DNA from: Solobacterium sp. UBA636
GTDB taxonomy: Bacteria; Bacillota_I; Bacilli_A; Erysipelotrichales; Erysipelotrichaceae
DNA length: 8,686 nt
Reading direction: 5' to 3'
NCBI GenBank assembly: GCA_002299675.1
Contig: DBOW01000008.1
Coordinates: 502-9,187, forward strand
The number at the start of each line of letters is the position of its first letter. The stretch's first letter is position 1. The notes below the pieces were generated by a model. That model searched no databases, was not told where the DNA came from, and was given only the letters and a program-made list of their open reading frames with translations. Shown piece after piece: positions 5,769 through 8,686 of this stretch. Both the position numbers and the translations under genes were made by a program.

Positions 5769-6671
5769 ATGACTAAGAATGAATATATCTGTGAACTCTA
5801 TGAGGGTTTAAAGGAACTTGATGGCAAGATTGTTGATGACGTGATTGATGATGTTGAAGAATACTTTATGGAAGGCAAAGCCAGAGGCCTGAGTGAGGAA
5901 GAAGTTATAAAGGAACTGGGTCCAGCCTCAGACTTTGTGTCTGGTTTACTGAATCAGGAAAGGGAACTTTCTTCTTCAAGAAGTCTGACTATTAAGACAA
6001 ATGAGCATCTCTATGTTTTTGACAATGCGGCCGGAAAGATTGAGATTAATGGCTCAGATCACTTTTTTATAAAAAGTGACAAGCCTTATGAAACTATTGA
6101 GAATGATACTGAGACTGTTTATAGTTCTATTCGAAATGAAGGTTTTATTTTCTTTAACTGTAATGATATGCAAATCAGTCTTGATGACGGTATGAAAAAT
6201 ATCAAAGTAATATCCAAGGCTGGTGATGTGATTATTCGAAACATTGAAATTGATACTCTGCATGCCGAAGTCAATATGGGCAGTTTAAAGCTTAATAACG
6301 TAAAGGCCGAAAGACTTGTGGCGATCAATAAGATGGGTGATGTAAAGATTGATGGTCAGTTTAAAGAAGCTGATATTTCTTCCGGTATGGGTGACACCAA
6401 GATATCTGGAAACTATGAAAGACTGAATATTACTTCGGGCTGTGGCGATGTTAAGTTTAATGGCAGATGTGCGCAAAACCTGGATATCAAGAATGGAACA
6501 GGCGATATCAAGATTAATTCTGATGATCTGTCAATTGATGCCACCACTGGTCTTGGTGAGGTAAAGGCCCGTGAATTTCTTTATTCAAATGGTTTCTATG
6601 TAGTTGGAAATGGAAGGTGCAGGGCCAGATTGAAGAATGGCCTTGGTGATATCAAGATATGGCGAAACTAG
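5769..6671 (+). CDS. HAAS (DUF1700) plus DUF4097 solenoid protein, partner of PadR
   Basis: The chosen start, ATG 5769, gives 300 residues. ATG 5760, overlapping the PadR stop, is also possible; starts further upstream at 5721 lie inside PadR and lack family support. Residues 1-65 form a HAAS/DUF1700 helical domain (MTKNEYICELYEGLKEL, then DDVEEYF and EEEVIKELG). Residues about 72-300 form a DUF4097 beta-solenoid with rungs marked by GDV, GSLKL, GDVKI, GDTKI, GDVKF, GDIKI, GEVKA and GDIKI at residues 152, 171, 190, 208, 226, 245, 263 and 293, mostly 18-19 apart. PadR-HAAS-DUF4097 neighbourhoods are common in Bacillota, and HAAS is thought to transmit a signal to PadR. Usually a membrane helix sits between or beside these domains; none is seen here, so this one looks cytoplasmic. 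It overlaps the MFS gene by 13 bases. Confidence 0.82.
   Translation: MTKNEYICELYEGLKELDGKIVDDVIDDVEEYFMEGKARGLSEEEVIKELGPASDFVSGLLNQERELSSSRSLTIKTNEHLYVFDNAAGKIEINGSDHFFIKSDKPYETIENDTETVYSSIRNEGFIFFNCNDMQISLDDGMKNIKVISKAGDVIIRNIEIDTLHAEVNMGSLKLNNVKAERLVAINKMGDVKIDGQFKEADISSGMGDTKISGNYERLNITSGCGDVKFNGRCAQNLDIKNGTGDIKINSDDLSIDATTGLGEVKAREFLYSNGFYVVGNGRCRARLKNGLGDIKIWRN
6222..6659 (+). repeat. Degenerate 54-57 base repeats coding the DUF4097 rungs
   Basis: About eight copies of a GGTGATNTNAAGAT-like core recur every 54-57 bases (one gap of 90). They encode the G-D-V/I-K-I turn of each solenoid rung. Copies differ at the DNA level while the protein pattern holds, so they are maintained as protein repeats rather than as recent DNA duplications. 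Confidence 0.7.
6645..6650 (+). promoter_or_regulatory. Ribosome site for the MFS gene inside the last DUF4097 rung
   Basis: GGTGAT is fully complementary to ATCACC near the 3' end of 16S rRNA and lies eight bases before ATG 6659. The same bases code the G-D of the last rung of the upstream gene, so both signals share one sequence. Confidence 0.5.
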
Positions 6672-7873
6672 AACTTTTCAGTGAATACAGGGGTTTAAAC
6701 AGAGGTAACTATATACTTTTTGTCGGCCGTATTATGACAGCCATGGGCTCCATGGTATGGCCCATTTTGACCTTTATTCTTTCACAGAGACTGGGCATGA
6801 GCGCTACGGCTATTTCGGTGGTGATTGTCGTTATCGGTATTATCCAGATGCCGATGACTTTGTTTGGCGGGAAGCTGGCTGATCATTATGATAAAAAGAA
6901 GATTATCAATATCTGTGATATAGTATCGGTTGTCTGCTGCCTTTACTGTTTCTTTAATGAGGTAAATATAGTCAATATGGCTATATTCGCCTTTGGGTCA
7001 GTTGTGCAGTCGATGGAGTGGCCAGCCTATAATGCCCTGGTGGCCGATATCACCTGTTCAGATGATAGAGAAAGGGCCTATTCACTCAATTATCTGGGTA
7101 CCAATATCGGCATGATACTTTCACCTACCATCGCTGGTATTCTTTATAAGAATCATCTTAATCTGGTTTTTGGCATTAATGGTATTTCTATTCTGTCTTC
7201 AACTTTGCTGATTTATTTTTTTCTAAAGGTTAAGAAGGTTGAAAGCGGCAATATCGTTGAGGAAACAAAGTTTGAAGGCAATACTTTAAGTGTTCTGAAA
7301 AAATATCCGATAATTGTGATGTTTCTTGCGCTGTGCGGGCTTCATACTGCCTTATATAATCAGTATGGATATCTGATGCCCTTAGATATGTCGGCGGTGC
7401 ATGGGGAAAACGGGGCCCTGATCTATGGCACGGTCAATACGGTTAACTGTATTGTGGTGGTTATGTTTACACCGCTGATTACCAGGTTTTTCAGAAATAT
7501 GAGCGAGATTTATAAAATAATTACCGCTTTTGTCTTAATGATGATTTCTTATGTGATCTTTGTGCTGTTTAAGGGATTTATACCGGTTTATTATCTGCTG
7601 ATGCTTATTTTTACCTGGGGTGAAATCTTTAACACCCTGGCAGCCGATCCCTATCTGACAAGAAGAGTGCCGGCAGATTTCAGGGGAAGAATCTTTGGGA
7701 TAGCCAATATTTCAGCTTCTATCTTTGTCTGTATTGGTCAGCTTTTAACCGGTGTTTTATATGATAATGCCGGAAGTACTATAACCTGGTTTATTATGAT
7801 CGGGCTTTGTTTAGGCGGTATATTTCTTGGTTTCTATATTAATCGAAAGGACCGCGAATTTTTTCATCTTTAG
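6659..7873 (+). CDS. MFS transporter, probable drug/toxin efflux pump
   Basis: The 404-residue protein has about twelve hydrophobic segments, the normal MFS size. Motif A lies between helices 2 and 3 as GGKLADHYDKKK (70-81). A helix 4-5 region, DDRERAYSLNYLGTNIGMILSPTIAGIL, resembles the R-x-N-x-x-G-x-x-x-GP area of proton antiporters of the DHA1 or macrolide-efflux type. A second-half counterpart, PADFRGRIFGIANIS, precedes helix 11. It should sit in the cytoplasmic membrane and export small amphipathic molecules by proton exchange; the substrate is not readable. Its start overlaps the end of the HAAS-DUF4097 gene by 13 bases, implying translational coupling and joint control by PadR. Its stop codon begins a palindrome that precedes the bile salt hydrolase gene. 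Confidence 0.88.
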   Translation: MAKLELFSEYRGLNRGNYILFVGRIMTAMGSMVWPILTFILSQRLGMSATAISVVIVVIGIIQMPMTLFGGKLADHYDKKKIINICDIVSVVCCLYCFFNEVNIVNMAIFAFGSVVQSMEWPAYNALVADITCSDDRERAYSLNYLGTNIGMILSPTIAGILYKNHLNLVFGINGISILSSTLLIYFFLKVKKVESGNIVEETKFEGNTLSVLKKYPIIVMFLALCGLHTALYNQYGYLMPLDMSAVHGENGALIYGTVNTVNCIVVVMFTPLITRFFRNMSEIYKIITAFVLMMISYVIFVLFKGFIPVYYLLMLIFTWGEIFNTLAADPYLTRRVPADFRGRIFGIANISASIFVCIGQLLTGVLYDNAGSTITWFIMIGLCLGGIFLGFYINRKDREFFHL

Positions 7874-7890
7874 TTCACAATAATGAACTA
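7871..7890 (+). promoter_or_regulatory. Perfect 7-6-7 palindrome, candidate operator or hairpin
   Basis: TAGTTCA (7871-7877) and TGAACTA (7884-7890) are exact inverted copies around CAATAA. The left arm includes the MFS stop codon. No T tract follows, so it is not a standard terminator. The size and dyad fit a MarR- or TetR-type operator, or a short RNA hairpin between the pump and the hydrolase. A TATTAA (7894-7899) lies just downstream, but its -35 partner is poor. Confidence 0.5.
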
Positions 7891-7916
7891 TCATATTAAT
7901 GAGGAGGTACAACAGA

Positions 7917-8686
7917 ATGTGTACTTGTGCTGAATATAAAACTAAGGATACTTATTTTGGACGAAACCTGGACTATGAATTCTCCTATGGTGAGGAAGTA
8001 GTGGTGATGCCAAGAAAATTTGTCATAAACCTGGCTCATGAGGGTGAACTAAAGGAACACTACGCAATGGTGGGCATGGCTCATGTGGTTAATAATACGC
8101 CACTTTTCTATGACGCCATCAATGAAGAGGGCTTAGGCATGGCTGGCTTAAATTTTGTAGGCAATGCCGTCTATAATTCATTTAAGCCAAATCAAACCAA
8201 TATTGCGACTTTTGAAATTATTGCCTACATTCTGGCTCTGTGTAAAGACGTGGATGAAGCTGAAAAGAAATTAAGAGAGATTAACCTGGTTGATACCCAG
8301 TTTAGTGAACAGCTTCCAATTGCCAGCCTGCACTGGATGCTTTCAGACAAAAAGGGCAGATGCATCGTGGCGGAATTTATGGAGGATGGTTTGCACATCT
8401 ATAACAACGAGTTTGGTGTTATGACCAATAATCCACCATTTAAGGAACAGGCTTTCAATATGAACAACTACTCCACTCTTACACCAAAAGATCCTGGCTT
8501 TGAGCTTGCGGGTGTTAAGCTTCACAGATATTCCCGTGGCATGGGTTCAATGGGGCTGCCAGGTGATCTTTCAAGTATGTCGAGATTTGTGAAGGCTGCC
8601 TTTACCAGACTGTTCTCGAAGTCTGATGATGATGAATCTTCATCTGTTTCACAGTTTTTCCATATCCTCTCTTCTGTTGAGCAGCA
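7917..8686 (+). CDS. bsh: Choloylglycine (bile salt) hydrolase family protein, 3' end missing
   Basis: From ATG 7917, nine bases after a strong GAGGAGGT ribosome site, 256 codons are visible; the family is about 315-340 residues, so roughly 60-80 are cut off. It is an N-terminal nucleophile amidase: Cys2 becomes the catalytic residue after Met removal. Other active-site residues are present: R16 and D19 in GRNLDYE, N79 in GMAGLNF, N171 in VMTNNPPF and R223 in MSRFVKAAF. Asn at 79 rather than the Tyr of penicillin V acylases favours bile salt hydrolase, which splits glycine or taurine from conjugated bile acids in the cytoplasm. No signal peptide is seen. A KSDDDESSS stretch at about 235-243 is unusually acidic and serine-rich for the loop. 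An N-acyl homoserine lactone or penicillin acylase cannot be excluded. Confidence 0.88.
   Translation, partial: MCTCAEYKTKDTYFGRNLDYEFSYGEEVVVMPRKFVINLAHEGELKEHYAMVGMAHVVNNTPLFYDAINEEGLGMAGLNFVGNAVYNSFKPNQTNIATFEIIAYILALCKDVDEAEKKLREINLVDTQFSEQLPIASLHWMLSDKKGRCIVAEFMEDGLHIYNNEFGVMTNNPPFKEQAFNMNNYSTLTPKDPGFELAGVKLHRYSRGMGSMGLPGDLSSMSRFVKAAFTRLFSKSDDDESSSVSQFFHILSSVEQ

Noticed and set aside
1..8686. CRISPR, transposase, phage, toxin-antitoxin, tRNA or riboswitch content
   Set aside because: No regular spacer repeats, no such coding motifs and no long untranslated leader that could hold a riboswitch were seen on either strand; no gene-free gap exceeds about 125 bases.

Overview
The window looks like chromosomal DNA from a low-GC Bacillota (Firmicutes), probably a gut- or rumen-associated anaerobe of the Lachnospiraceae or Erysipelotrichia type. 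The basis is AT-rich codon use, Gram-positive style GGAGG ribosome sites, a PadR/HAAS/DUF4097 regulatory cassette, a DUF3284 protein, several GGDEF proteins and a bile salt hydrolase family gene. I cannot name the genus. All ten genes lie on the + strand; there is no sign of mobile elements, phage, CRISPR, rRNA or tRNA.

Region 1 (1-1708) is the 3' part of a large diguanylate cyclase with tandem periplasmic solute-binding-like sensor domains, one membrane helix and a GGDEF domain, closed by a strong intrinsic terminator that is preceded by a run of 15 A.

Region 2 (about 1733-5402) starts with a short TetR-type regulator on a TTG codon. A terminator-like hairpin follows, and its 3' arm holds the ribosome site of a second, multi-pass membrane diguanylate cyclase. 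Three small cytoplasmic genes come next: a Cof-type HAD phosphatase, a DUF3284 protein and a calcineurin-like phosphoesterase. The DUF3284 gene ends in a perfect 10-bp hairpin spanning its stop codon, and the phosphoesterase gene ends in a weak AT-rich terminator-like hairpin.

Region 3 (about 5404-8686) has a good promoter in front of a tight, partly overlapping operon: a PadR regulator, a HAAS (DUF1700) plus DUF4097 fusion protein with about eight solenoid rungs, and a 12-helix MFS exporter whose start codon lies inside the last rung of the preceding gene. A perfect 7-6-7 palindrome and a strong Shine-Dalgarno sequence precede a bile salt hydrolase family gene that runs off the end of the window.

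A plausible but unproven reading is an envelope or bile stress module: PadR controls the operon, the HAAS-DUF4097 protein modulates PadR, the MFS pump exports a toxic compound, and the neighbouring amidase deconjugates bile salts. The two cyclases upstream would add c-di-GMP output to extracellular or membrane cues. Both lack the RxxD product-inhibition site.
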